64,000 nt of DNA from Emiliania huxleyi CCMP1516 (lineage: Eukaryota; Haptophyta; Isochrysidales; Noelaerhabdaceae). Position numbers and translations under genes: made by a program. Shown one piece after another: positions 10,439 through 21,300 of the stretch. Under the pieces are notes generated by a model. It had not been told where the DNA came from and did no database searches. It saw only the letters and a list, made by a program, of their open reading frames with translations. Position 1 is the first letter of the stretch. Every line of letters begins with the position of its first letter. The stretch covers positions 708,475 to 772,474 of the forward strand of contig NW_005200600.1 in NCBI RefSeq assembly GCF_000372725.1. The letters run 5' to 3'.

Positions 10439-10670
10439 GAGATGCAAGGCGCGCTAGAAGCAGACCTGCGTCGACGGCATCGCTCAGGCTCGAGCAAAGC
10501 CCGCTTGGCTGATGTTCGAAGGCGGCGGCGGAGGCTGCGCCGGCAGTGGCACGCGTGGGGGGCGTCGAGGCTACCACGACCACGACTCGGTTGCTATTGC
10601 GTATTGGTTTGATACAGGGATGTAATTTTCTTAATTCTGAGAAAGAGGAAACAAGTGATGCCGAGCTGTA

Positions 10671-10722
10671 TAAATAAATAAATAAAACGGACATCCCAAG
10701 CTAGGGCTGGGTCGAGGACAGA
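10671..10722. repeat. Dispersed repeat, copy 2
   Basis: Same unit as 7802-7852 (AAATAAATAAA, then CATCCCAAGCTAGGGCTGGG, then TCGAGGACAGACAC), lying 97 bp before the NOSIP start codon. Confidence 0.85.
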
Positions 10723-10761
10723 CACCTTAGCCGGTAGCGGACCGGTTTCTTTTTCGCATGG

Positions 10762-10771
10762 TAAAATTCTT
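10762..10771 (+). promoter_or_regulatory. TAAAATTCTT motif upstream of NOSIP
   Basis: Exact TAAAATTCTT followed by CTTCGCG, 47 bp before the NOSIP ATG at 10819. Confidence 0.45.
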
Positions 10772-10818
10772 CTTCGCGCGCCGGCGGGCAGCAGCGCGCA
10801 CCACTAGCCGCAGCCGTC

Positions 10819-13693
10819 ATGGGAAAGCACTCCAAGAACAACAACGAGCGCGCCTTCTTCTCGCACGCGGAGCGGCAGGCTGCCAAGTACGGCCGCCACT
10901 CCTCGGGCCTCCTTGGCGGCCACAACACCGCCGGAGGGAACTTCGTCGACACTGGCTGGGGCAGCCACAAGCGGACGCTCGACAGCGACGCGATGAAGGA
11001 CTTGGACGCGTGCAGCCTGACGCTAGTGCCGTGCGTCGATCCCGTCATCACGCCCAAGGGCGTCGTCTACGACAAGCAGGTCATTTACCAGTACATCCTC
11101 GACCGCAAGGCGGAGATTGAGCGCGAGCTGCGCGCGTGGACGGCGCAGCAGGAGGCAGAGGCGGCGGGCGCGGCGAGCGAGGCGGCGCGCGCGGCGGACC
11201 AGCGGGTGGAGGAGTTCGTGGCGAGGCAGGAGGGCCTCTCCAAGTCCGACCTCGCCTCCCGCCGACCCAGCGACCCGTCGTCCTCCGGCGGCGCAGTCGG
11301 CGCGCTGATGGGTGCGCGCGCGCCCTGGCCGAAAGGGGGGGGGGGGGTTCTTCACGGCTCGGTGTGTTGGGCAGGCCGCACGCTCGTGGAGGACACCGGC
11401 AAGCACGCGGCGGACACCAGCTTTTGGGTCCCGCAGCTGACGCCGCAGTCCAAGCACGCTGCGCCTAGATGCAAAGAGAGAGAGAGAATGAGCAGTCGTC
11501 TTCACACTAGCGCTCGAGGAGAGGCTGCTCCGGGCCGCACCCGCCCGCTGTGTCGCAGCCGCACTCGCTGCCCTCGCCTCGAAGCGCGGGGGACGCGGTG
11601 TGCTCGGCGCTTGTGATCGGCGCCTCTTCACACCGTCCCGTCTCTCCACAGGAGCCTTCTGGACAAGCCCGACGGAGTCGTCCGCTGCTGTAGATGCTGA
11701 GGAGAGACCCGGTGCTGCGGAGAGACCCGGTGCTGCGGAGAGGCCCGGGTGCTAACAGAGGCCCGGGTGCTGAGGAGAGACGGACGTGCTCCGAGTAGCG
11801 CTCGAGATCTCTATCTCGAGAGGGTGCGTGCCCGACTCTGGTGTGCTCTCGTGTGCGCCTGTGCGCCGCAGGTCCGCTGCCCTATCACTAACCCGAACCC
11901 GAACCCGAACCGCAGGTCCGCTGCCCGATCACGAACGAGCCCCTCAAGCTCAAGCAGACGCCGCTCCGTGCTCCACACACTGCAGAGGCGGCACACGGCC
12001 GTCACATGTCCGCGACACGCCCCGACAGGCAGCTCTACCCGCTCTCCTTCACGCGCGCTGACGAGTCCCTCACCTCCGCCGAGACGCTCGCGAAGCCGCG
12101 CAATGAGAGGCAACCTCTCCCCGCACCTGCCCCGCATCTCCCCGCATCTCCCCGCACCTGCCCCGCATCTCCCCGCATCTCCCCGCATCTCCCCACATCT
12201 CCCCGCATCTCCCCGCATCTCCCCGCATCTCCCCGCATCTGCCCCGCATCTCCCCGCATCTCCCCACATCTCCCCGCATCTCCCCGCATCTCCCTGCACC
12301 TGCCCCGCATCTCCCCACACCTGCCCCGCATCTCCCCGCATCTCCCCGCATCTCCCCGCACCTACGCCCCTCTCCCTGCACCTGCCCCGCATCTCCCCGC
12401 ATCTCCCCGCATCTCCCCACATCTCCCCGCATCTCCCACATCTCCCCGCATCTCCCCACATCTCCCCGTAAGAGACGCACCGCCGAGACGCACCGCCGCG
12501 CAGCGAGAGGCGCAGCGAGGCCGCCGCCCTCCATGCCCCGAGGTCCGGCCCGGGCTGTCAGGTACATCTGCCCGCTCTCGAAGAAGGCCCTCTCCAACAC
12601 CAACCCCGCCGCCTTCCTCCGCCCGAGCGGCACCGTCGTCTCTGTCTCGTGCGTCGACTCAATCATCAAAAAGGCGCAGCAACCCTGCACTCCTCCTCTC
12701 CCCTCCTCTCCTCCTCTCCTCCTCTCCTCCTCTCCTCCTCTCCCCCTCTCCTCCTCTCCCCCTCTCCCCTCCTCTCCTCCTCTTCTCCCCCTCCTCCTCT
12801 TCTCCCCCTCCTTCTCTTCTCCCCTCGCCCTCTCGTCCTCCCCACACTCTCCTTCTTCCCTCACCTTCGCCGCGCCCCCGGGGNNNNNNNNNNNNNNNNN
12901 NNNNNNNNNNNNNNNNNNNNNNNNNNNNNNNNNNNNNNNNNNNNNNNNNNNNNNNNNNNNNNNNNNNNNNNNNNNNNNNNNNNGCCCACGACACGCCCAC
13001 GACACGCCCACGACACGCCCACGACACGCCCACGACACGCCCACGACACGCCCACGACACGCCCACGACACGCCCACGACACGCCCACGACACGCCCACG
13101 ACACGCCCACGACACGCCCACGACACGCCCACGACACGCCCACGACACGCCCACGACACGCCCACGACACGCCCACGACACGCCCACGACACGCCCACGA
13201 CACGCCCACGACACGCCCACGACACGCCAACGACACGCCAACGACACGCCCACGACACGCCCACGACGCCTCCCCTCAGGACATGGTCGACCCCTTCACG
13301 GACCCGCCCACGCGCCTCAAGGAGAAGGAGCCGACTAGCCGAGACGCGCCGAGATGCGCCGAGATTCACCGAGATTCACCGCCCACGCGAACCTCGAGGG
13401 GAAGGAAGAGCAGCCGCTAGCGTGCGGAAGCCCGCAACCCCCGTGCTCCGGCCAGCACTCGAGAGGACTCGCACTCAGCCGCAACTGCATTCGCTGCGCA
13501 CGCGATGAGCACACCGCGCGATATGCGTGTACGCCCGCCCTGGCCCTGGCCCTGGCCCTGGCGCCGTGACGCGGGTGTTTGCACTCGAGACGCACAGGAC
13601 ATCATCCCGCTGCGGGTCGAGGGGACGGGCTTCGCCGCAAAGACCGACGAGAAGGCGCTCAAGGTGACAAAGACCGACGTGATGGGCTTCTGA
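10819..13693 (+). CDS. NOSIP: NOSIP homologue (U-box-type E3 ubiquitin ligase)
   Basis: About seven exons encode a full-length NOSIP-like protein. Exon 1 (10819-11311) has MGKHSKNNNERAFFSHAERQ and the first U-box half (CSLTLVPCVDPVITPKGVVY). Exon 2 begins at 11375 (TSFWVPQLTPQ). Exon 3 begins at 11915 (VRCPITNEPLKLK). Exon 4 is about 12034-12109 (LYPLSFTRADE). Exon 5 is 12562-12673 (RYICPLSKKALSNTNPAAFL). Exon 6 starts at 13280 (DMVDPFTD). The last exon ends at the TGA at 13691-13693 (DIIPLRVEGTGFAAKTDEKA). NOSIP is a nuclear/cytosolic ubiquitin ligase with a split U-box, also linked to spliceosomes. Several introns appear to use GC donors, and introns 4 and 5 are tandem repeats; intron 5 contains the assembly gap. 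Internal exon edges are approximate. Confidence 0.9.
11871..11914 (+). other. Intron carrying a duplicated exon edge and CCCGAA repeats (NOSIP)
   Basis: GCAGGTCCGCTGCCC occurs twice, at about 11868 and 11912, separated by CACTAA and four CCGAAC-type units (degenerate telomere-like). The second copy begins the exon encoding VRCPITNEP. Confidence 0.75.
12118..12467. repeat. Intronic CCCCGCATCT tandem array
   Basis: About 35 copies of a 10-11 bp unit (CCCCGCATCTC) fill the NOSIP intron between the LYPLSF and RYICPL exons. The long open frames through it on both strands are an artefact of the period. Confidence 0.9.
12884..12983. other. Assembly gap of 100 N
   Basis: Exactly 100 N between a CTCCTCTC-rich tract and the CACGACACGCC array, inside a NOSIP intron. 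The true size is unknown. Confidence 1.
12984..13266. repeat. Intronic 11-bp CACGACACGCC tandem array
   Basis: About 25 nearly perfect 11-bp units between the assembly gap and the next NOSIP exon. Two units near 13228-13245 carry a C to A change. Confidence 0.95.
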
Positions 13694-13954
13694 TGCGCGC
13701 CCAGGCGCCCACGCTCCCCGGACGGCGGGGGGCGCGCTGAATTCTCGGCGGGGACTAAACGCGGGGACATTAAACGGATGGGTGGCTGTTGTTCATCCGG
13801 ACCGCTGATGTGCGGACGTCGTCCTCTTCGACATGCGCCGCCAACAACAACACATGTGTAAAAATATCGTGTACAGTCAGTCACAAGTTTCCCGAAAAGA
13901 CAAGTCCGTGTTCTCTTTAAGGTTTAACACACTGCGCGCTGCCTCAGCCCTCAC

Positions 13955-15574
13955 TCACGCTCTTTTTCTCTCCGTCTCGCTCCCGCCATCCGTGTCAGGT
14001 GTCACGACCCGGCCCAGCTCTGGTGCGCAGCTGTTGCAGCGGCTGCGAAGCATCAGCGCCACGGCCCGGTCCTCCGCCCCAAACTGCAGCACCGCCCAGC
14101 GGCAGTACCGGCCGCTGATCTGCGCGCTCAGCGCGGTGGTGGTCGCCGAGGCGATCGGCAGCCCTCGCTTCGTCGCCTCGGCAGCCTCCGCGCGGCAAGC
14201 GAGGAACGCGGTCACGGCCTTGCCGACGAGGTCTGCGCACCTATTTACAGCTGCAAGCCTGTGAAGAGACGCTGTGCACACTCACAGCGCACAGAGAGGC
14301 CTCGCACGGCGCGTGCGGCGAGCACAAGCCTAGTCGCAGACTCCGGCACTGAGGCGGCGCAACACCGCTGTGCAGCGCCAGGCTCGTGTCCTCTGGCAGC
14401 TGGCGGCTGGTGCATGCCGGCCCTCTGCACCAACTGTCTGCACTCGCCATCTAGATGGTCGCCATCTAGGAGCGCAAGCCCAGAGTGGCGCACTCCTCGG
14501 CGCAGCCCGCCGCCGCGCACTCCGCCCTGGCGACCAGCAAGGAGCCATCATGAGAGACGACTCGTCCTACCTTGGCGAGCTGCAGCGGCGGCACATCTCG
14601 GGTCATCTCGGGCAATCTCGGGTAATCTCGCCGTGCGAGCTGCTGCGGCGCCGTCCACTCGCCTCCGCGCGAGTCCGGCTCGATCTCCTCGAGCGGCGGC
14701 CGCCTGCCACGCAGTTGAGTAGCGGTCCCACAACTGCGTACTAGGTGTCAAGCTCGCTCGACTCGGCGGCGGCCGCCGCCGCCGCCGCTGTCCGCCCGGC
14801 TGCAGCGCGGGCAAGTGCAGTAGAAGAGCTTCTGGGTAAGGAGCACGCGCCGCCGCTCTAACCATAGGCATCGCCGAGATGTAAGCCGAGACATCGCCGA
14901 CACTGTGGTGAGGCGGCATCCCTCGCCTTCTCGTGTCGTGGACCAGAGCTGGTCGAGATACGAGATGACGATCTCGTCGCCAGCCTCGATGGTGCACGTC
15001 GCGAAGTAGTGCATCTCCCCGCCGACTCTAGTGCTGTGGCCGCAATTTGGCGAGCAAGAGTGGTTGGCCTTCGCCGCAATCGGGAAGAGGCCTACAGGTC
15101 GAGAGTGTGGCCGGCGTGCGGCCGCGCAGAACGCTCACGCCAGCCGCCACCTCGATGACGAGCGCCGGCGCGCTTCCCGAAGGCATGCGCGTTGATGTCC
15201 CCAATGAGGAGTAGGTGCTCAAAGAGATCGGCGGCACGCGGGCCGTCGTACGCCTCCGCCATGCGCGCGGCGAGGCTGCTCCTCTCGGCAGAGCGGGCCG
15301 CTCGCTCCGCCACCGCCTCCATCCTCGCGTGGTCCGAGACGATGCAGCTGAGGCCCGCGTCGGCGTCCGGCGCGGCCATGTCGAGCACCGCAGCTTGCAC
15401 GTCCGCCGAGGCGCACATGAAGGACGAGATTAGCTGCTCCGCGTCGTCGTGAGGCCACGTGAGGCAGGGCGGCTCGCGTAGCACCGTGTCGCCGGGCTCA
15501 TAGCGGCGACTCGCCCGCATGATGCGCCCTTGCCCCACGACGTGCTCGATGTGGAAGCCCTTTTGCGTAGCCAT
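13955..15574 (-). CDS. SET-domain protein (SMYD-like)
   Basis: Starts at the ATG at 15574. Exon 1 gives KGFHIEHVVGQGRIMRASRR and EPGDTVLREPPCLTW, the beginning of a SET domain. The next exon (from about 15098 downward) has LFPIAAKANHSCSPNCGH and TIEAGDEIVISYLDQLW, with the NHSCxPNC and GDE..ISY SET motifs that bind S-adenosylmethionine and substrate lysine. The next has LLTQKLFYCTCPRC, a post-SET zinc-binding cluster. This predicts a lysine methyltransferase. The 3' part (13955-14740) is uncertain: the last segment (VGKAVTAFLACRAEAAEATK) is taken as the C-terminal exon because it follows a mini-intron element at 14242-14280. The start lies beyond the dispersed repeat at 15787 and about 360 bp from an outward TATA box. 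Confidence 0.75.
14242..14280 (-). repeat. Mini-intron element (39 nt)
   Basis: Sense strand: GTGCACAGCGTCTCTTCACA, then a spacer, then GCTGTAAATAG followed by G. It matches the 37-39-nt family that ends at inferred 3' splice sites throughout the window. Confidence 0.7.
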
Positions 15575-15786
15575 TGGCAGCCCGTTCGCAGGCGAGCTTG
15601 GGGTCGGTAAGTAGCCGACGACGGCGGAGCAGAGGGCGGACTCCAAGGCACGAAAGAAACACTCGAGCGGTGAGCAAGCACCCTGTGAGCAATCCGTGTA
15701 AAAGGCCAGTCAATTTGCCAACACCCCTGTAGCAAGCACCCTGTGAGCAATGCGTGTACGTAGCTCGGCCATATCGCTCGTGGGTG

Positions 15787-15841
15787 AATAAATAAATAAA
15801 TACAACGCACATCCCAAGCTAGGGCTGGGTCGAGGACAGAC
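15787..15841. repeat. Dispersed repeat, copy 3
   Basis: Same unit as at 7802 and 10671, upstream of the SET-domain gene. Confidence 0.85.
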
Positions 15842-15931
15842 ACGTCCCCACCTTTGCAGGATTTTGCAAAAGCGAGGGGGGAGGGCGCATCGCTCGTGGG
15901 TGAGTCCAGACTGCTCTACCCAAGCTCAATT

Positions 15932-15945
15932 TTATATAGCAGGGC
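15932..15945 (-). promoter_or_regulatory. Outward-facing TATA box, left side of inverted repeat
   Basis: On the minus strand CTGCTATATAAAATTG. It points toward the SET-domain gene. The same CTGCTATATAA core occurs in mirrored position at 16958. Confidence 0.45.
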
Positions 15946-16083
15946 CCGCCCCCTGTTCAGTCTAGCGTAGACTGAACAGGCGCTCTGCAACCTCCGAAAG
16001 TCGCATCTGAGGCGGCGGGCCCCCGTGGCGTGACCCAGCGGAGCACTCCTTCGCCGCTCGTCATGATCGGTAATGTCCGAGTA

Positions 16084-16804
16084 GCTGTGCGGACGGCTTC
16101 TTGTCGCTCTCGTCGAGAGCGTTTTGGCGGCCCGGCGGGTGGGAGAATCTGTGTCGTCTGATGTGTCACTGTGTACGTCACATCGGTCTTGATAACAAGC
16201 ACGGTCGATCCGTCGAAGCGATATACTCGTCACGTCACGCTGGACGGCTTGCACGGAACTCTGTGCCGGCACACACAGGAAGAGCCGTCCGGCAAGAAGA
16301 GCTCGATAGGGAGCGAGAACCGTTAGAGGTGCTCCGAGAGGTATCAAGACTCCGTCATGACGCGGTAAGATCACTCCAAAAATGACCGCGCAGATGTCGG
16401 ATCTCGTTGAGATATCTTGCAAAATCTGCTCTTCCCGAGCCGGCAGCACGCAGAGAGTCGCAGAAAGGCTACGAGTGCTCGACGAGTTTTGAGACCTGCG
16501 CGGTCAAACCTGGGGGAACTGACCGCACCAGGACGGACGTCCGAAACCTGCGTGAGCACCTTTGACGGTTCTCGCTCCCTATCGAGCTCTTCTTGCCGGA
16601 CGGCTCTTCCTGTGTGTGCCGGCACAGAGCTCCGTGCAAGCCGTCCAGCGTGACGTGACGAGTATATCGCTTCGACGGATCGACCGTGCTTGTTATCAAG
16701 ACCGATGTGACGTACACAGTGACACATCAGACGACACAGATTCTCCCACCCGCCGGGCCGCCAAAACGCTCTCGACAAGAGCGACAAGAAGCCGTCCGCA
16801 CAGC
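16084..16804. repeat. Large near-perfect inverted repeat
   Basis: Arms 16084-16334 and 16554-16804 (about 250 bp each, only a few mismatches) flank a 219-bp spacer. The arms contain GATGTGACGTACACAGTG and CACGTCACGCTGGACGG words. Short frames run through but look non-coding. The transcript would be a long hairpin. It may be a fold-back element or a duplicated promoter region, because outward TATA boxes lie on both sides. Confidence 0.9.
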
Positions 16805-16957
16805 AAGCCGGTGGAGCCGAGCGCGCGGAATCGACGATGGCGTGCCGGCCATGGGCCCGGACGAAGGTCCTGGCTCGAAAACGCGAGCAGAGGCTGCCGT
16901 GTGGGGCCACGGCGAGCCTCGGGCGAGAAAGACAGCTCTGGGTAGAGAGGAGCTGCT

Positions 16958-16971
16958 ATATAAGAGGGCTC
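16958..16971 (+). promoter_or_regulatory. Outward-facing TATA box, right side of inverted repeat
   Basis: CTGCTATATAAGAGGG. Downstream lies pyrimidine-rich leader sequence and an ATG at 17077 that opens only a 26-codon frame, so the gene it once served may be truncated. Confidence 0.45.
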
Positions 16972-17083
16972 CCGCGGCGATCAACACCGCAACTCCTTTT
17001 CTAATTTCACCACTCTTCTTACGCGCGACGACGCTACAGCCTCCACCAAACCTCACACTTTTACTCACCCTCGGACATGCTTG

Positions 17084-17890
17084 CACCGTCATCCTGCGCG
17101 TCTGATGCGTCGCGCATCTGCTCGTCACCCTCTCCGTCACTCGAAGACCTCGATACTTAGCGCACTGCTCGGGCGAGAGCTCAAACACGTGCCGCGTCTC
17201 GTCTTCGCCGCCGGCTACGCGCACAGACACAGTACGCGGCAGCGCCGACACGTCAACCCGCGTGTACGTCAGCGACGGGTCCCGCACGCCGCACGAGGCG
17301 CATGCGTGCAGCGGCAGCGCGTGCGCCATGCGCTCGTCGCTCCACTCGCCCAGCAGCCGCCGCTTCGTCTCGTCGGAGACGTGCACGCAGCGCTGCAGCA
17401 GCGCCGCCGTCTCGTCCTCGGGCCGCTCCAGGTCCATGACGACGTTCGTCGAGGCGTGGAAGCGCGTCTCCAGGTCGATGGCCGCCTGCTCGGCCGCGGC
17501 GAGCTTGCCCTGGTCGACGCACATGCCGCACACCGCGTGCGCCGGGCAGCCGCACTGGCCGCGTTGTGGGCGCACGGTCTTGGCGACCGCCGGCGCTGCG
17601 CGCCGGTCGTGCTGCTCACGCTGCCGGCGGCGCTGGTCGCGCGCCTGCCGATCGCGCGTGTTCGCGGCGGCTGCATCTCCTGCTCGTTTCGCTCGCACCC
17701 GAGCGGCTGTCGCCAGGCGCTTCAGGTCGGCGGTGCTGCGCGCGCGGCCGTCGGCCAGGCACAGCCACATGTCCTCCTCCTCGGCAGGCTCGCACGGCTT
17801 GCCGTCGAACTGCGGCTGGCGCCCGCGACGATGCTTCGCCCAGGCCGGGCACGATGGTGCCGCGACGAGCGGCGTCGAGGCGACGGCCAT
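17084..17890 (-). CDS. Possible N-terminal fragment of a Helitron-like protein
   Basis: ATG at 17890. The N-terminal half is basic and Arg/Ala-rich. A Cys-rich stretch follows (GQCGCPAHAVCGMCVDQG), then LLGEWSDERMAHALPLHAC, ASCGVRDPSLTYTRVDVSAL and HVFELSPEQCAKYRGLRV. This resembles the zinc-ribbon region (DUF6570-like) that precedes the Rep/helicase core in eukaryotic Helitrons. No HxH Rep motif or helicase motif follows: the frame instead runs into the inverted-repeat arm. If the assignment is right this is a truncated element. The 3' limit is arbitrary. An unknown host Cys-rich protein is the alternative. Confidence 0.35.
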
Positions 17891-18307
17891 CGATGGGTCC
17901 AGAAGACTTGGAGACACTTCTCGACCAAAAATCGAGCACAATTGCGTTACATGGGCATGGCCGGGGTTTCTGCACCGAACGATCTTACTTTCGGTCTATC
18001 GAAAGTGTTGATCGATAAAAATCCGGCTTGGGTAGTGGACGCACAGACAGACAGATCGCAGCCAGCTCACAGACACAGGCAGGGGCAGCTCACGAGGTGG
18101 CGCCCCGGGTCTGTATAAAGAGAAAATAACGCACGGGTTCGAGCTTTTGCCAGACGTGTTTATTCATGCGTTGAGCTCTAGTCACGTACAGTAGACGTAC
18201 AGCCGGGCAGACGTACAGCCCCAACCTCTCCCAAACAAACAGCTCTCCCCATCTTAAAGTAACACAATGGCTGTAGCTGGCTCCACGCGAGCGTAATGAA
18301 TAGTCAA
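17891..18307. other. Spacer
   Basis: AT-richer DNA between the Helitron-like fragment and the 3' end of the large Pro-rich gene. I see no gene. Confidence 0.4.
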
Positions 18308-21300
18308 TCAGAGCTCGTGCGGCGTCACGAACAGTGAGATAATCAACGCTGTGGGCGAACAATGACAATGAAAGGAGTCCCGTGAACAGCCTGTCAAATG
18401 CCATCGGAGGTACGGTAGACGGAGGTCCGTGGCGTCTGTCCGGAATTCGCGTCCACATCGCCATCGGGCGCACCTTCCAGATCCGTCTTTGAAGTCCTGC
18501 GGCTTGGCTCGGCCCCCTCCATCTGTCCCACGACTGAGACACGAGCACGCCGATCCTTCTTCTTGTAGCATATGGCCACCGACGAGGAGGGCCGCCACGA
18601 CGGCCACCCCAGCCACGGCCACGATGGCGACGACAGCGGTGCTCGAGCTCTTCTTGGTTGGCTCCTCGTTGTCCACGATATCGACCGCAAAGGGGCTCAG
18701 GATGGAGATGCCCCCAAGGACGGTGCTCATGGCCTCTTCAAAGTCCTCTTGGCCCGTCGCCCCGGAATACGAGGCGAGGCTGCTCTCGGCCGCATTCGCT
18801 TGCCCCTGCGTGAGCCCTGGAAATGTGGCAACGACGACGACGCTTCCGGCGCGGACCTCGATCTTCGAGCCGAAAGGCGCGACGACAAAGCCTGCCAGGT
18901 CAGCAAGCTTCTCGAGGATGCCTTCTTTGATGGCCTCGTCAAAATCGCTCACGTCGCCGCTCGCGGAGAAGGAGGCGATGACCTGGAATGAGCCCAGCTC
19001 TCCCGACGGCGACGGCGATGGCGCCGGTGCCGTTGATGGCGGGGACGGCGGCGGTAGGGTGGGAGGTGCAAATGAGGGCAGCGCAGGCGGCTGTGGCGGC
19101 GAGGGCGACACGGATGGCGGCGGCGGCGAGGGCGACGCTGACGGAGGAGGGGTCGGAGGCGGCGGCAATGGAGGCGGAGGGGTCGGCGGCGGCGGCGAGG
19201 GCGGCGGAGGGGTCGGCGGCGGCGGCGAGGGCGGCGGCGAAACCGGCGGCGGAGGAGGCGCCTGGGGCTCATCTGCAGGAATCCCGGGAGGGTAGAATGG
19301 CGGCGGCGGAGATGGAGGCGGAGGGGTCGGCGGCGGCAGCGACGGAGGCGGCGGCGTTGGCGGCGGCGGCGAGGGAGGGGGAGGGGTCGGCGGCGGCGCC
19401 GCCGGAGGCGGCGGCGTTGGCGGCGGCGGCGACGGAGGCGGCGGCGTTGGCGGCGGCGGCGAGGGAGGCGGAGGGTTCGGCGGCGGGATCGGTGGGGGAG
19501 AAGGGGGTGGCGGGGACGGAGGTGGCCTCGGCGGCGACGATGGTGGCGGCCGAGGAGGGAACAGTTGCTGGCTCTCAAAGGCCAATGTGCCCTGGAGGAG
19601 AGTATTGTCGCGAAGCTCTGTCATCTTCGCCTCGTTCGTCGCGGTCAGGCTGGCGGCTAAGCTCTCGAGCGACTCCCCGCTGTCCGCGATGGCGGTAGTC
19701 TTGGCAACGACCTCCACCTTACCATCGTATACGACGGCGACGCCAGTGCCCGCGGCGCCATCCTCAACTTCGGCGGTGGTAAGGAGAGCGGTCGCACGGA
19801 TCGTGTCGGTGCGGTCAAGCAGCTGTCGCAACGCGAGCGGGTCGCCGACGGTGCCTGTGCCGTCGCCGATGCTGCATGTCGCTCCTTTCGAGGCGCAAAG
19901 GTCGAGGAGTTTTTCCTCGTCGAGATCGGTCCCGGTGACTTCGTCGATGAGGAAGAACTCCGCGTTGAGAGAGATGCCGTCGGCATATTGGTACAGCACC
20001 GCCGCGGACTTGCCGTACATGAGTTTGGCGTCGAGCAGGGAGCGTTGACGGCGGCGTTCGCTTACAGTCTCACCTGTCTCTGCTTCGGTGACGACCTTGA
20101 CTCCCTTAGGCGCATATGGCGGCGGGGACGGCGGCGGGGTTGGTGGCGGAGGCGCAGGTGGCGGAGGGGTTGGCGGCGGCGGCGAGGGCGGCGGCGGCGA
20201 GGGCGGAGGCGGAAGGCTCGGCGGTGGAGGGGCCGGCGAGGGCGGCGGCGAGGGCGACGCAGACGGCGGTGGCGACGGCAAGGCAGATGGCGGGGGCGGC
20301 GACGGCGAGGCAGATGGCGGGGGAGGCGACGGCGAGGCAGAGGGCGGCGGCGAGGGCGGCTGGACGGCTATACTATCGAGGAGGCTGCCGCTCGCCTCTA
20401 CGAGAGAAGAGACGATCCCCCAGGGGCTCTCGTCATCGGAGGATTGGAGGGAAAATCGGCCTGAACGGCCGCTGGCCTCCCTCACGAGAGTCGCGTTGGT
20501 CGTAGTGACGCCGTCATTGCCGTCAGTCGCACCACTGCGGGCCGTGCGCGACTCCACAAGATCGGTCATAGTGACAGCAACCGCGTACTCGTAGTTCGCT
20601 TCGCGCGACAAAATGCCCAAGGAGGGGAGCAGGTGATCCGTCGCTGCCATTGCGAAGCAAGAGTAGGCCATCACTTGGAGCTGGTCGTCACTCAAGACAA
20701 TGTACGACGCCGCAGCGCCGAGTACCACGCTACCGGCTGAAATAGGAAGGACGACGAGGAGGTTGGTCAGGTCATCGCTCCTAGCGTCGACATGCGTGAC
20801 CACCGGAGAAGAGAGCAGAGTACTGTCGATTGCGACATCGATCGTCACTGGCCCAACCAGCTCGTCCTCCACGTTGCGAGCGATGTCGAGGGTGCTGTAG
20901 ACGGAGATGCCGTCGGCGCCGTACGAGCCGTTGACCGCGAGCGCGACCGGGAAGATCGGGTCGTCCTCCTCCTCCTCGCCCGAGTCGGAGTCGCTCGGGG
21001 CGAAGGTGAGCGAGGCCGAGGCGGAGAGCGGGTCCATCCAGTCGACGTCGGTCGGCGTGAGCGAGAGCGAGGCAGCGAGCGGCGAGACGGACGCCGAGCC
21101 TTCAATCGCCACCGAGGACGCGCCGTAGCCGACCTCGCCCTGAGCAGAGAGCGGAAAGAGGTCCTCGTCCCACTCGACGCTGAGGCGGGCCGCCACTGGC
21201 TCGAAGCCAGCAGCGCCGGAGGGCTCGATGTCGAGCGTCATGGTCGCCGGGCTCACGAGATCGTCGCCGTCGCTGCGGCCGAGGTCGAGGGTGCTTTGGG

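Noticed and set aside
12118-13266. Long open frames on both strands coding repeated HLPASPRIS or HDTPTTRPR peptides
   Set aside because: They are produced by 10-11-bp tandem repeats lying between in-frame NOSIP exons; NOSIP homology resumes on either side, so this is intron.
15916-16910. Paired minus-strand frames over the inverted repeat that share the same peptide
   Set aside because: The shared peptide exists only because the DNA arms are inverted copies; no domain and no further coding support.
18988-20600. Long plus-strand frames rich in Ala or Gly opposite the large Pro-rich gene
   Set aside because: They are antisense shadows of (S/P)P-coding repeats; the minus strand carries membrane segments and non-repetitive domains.
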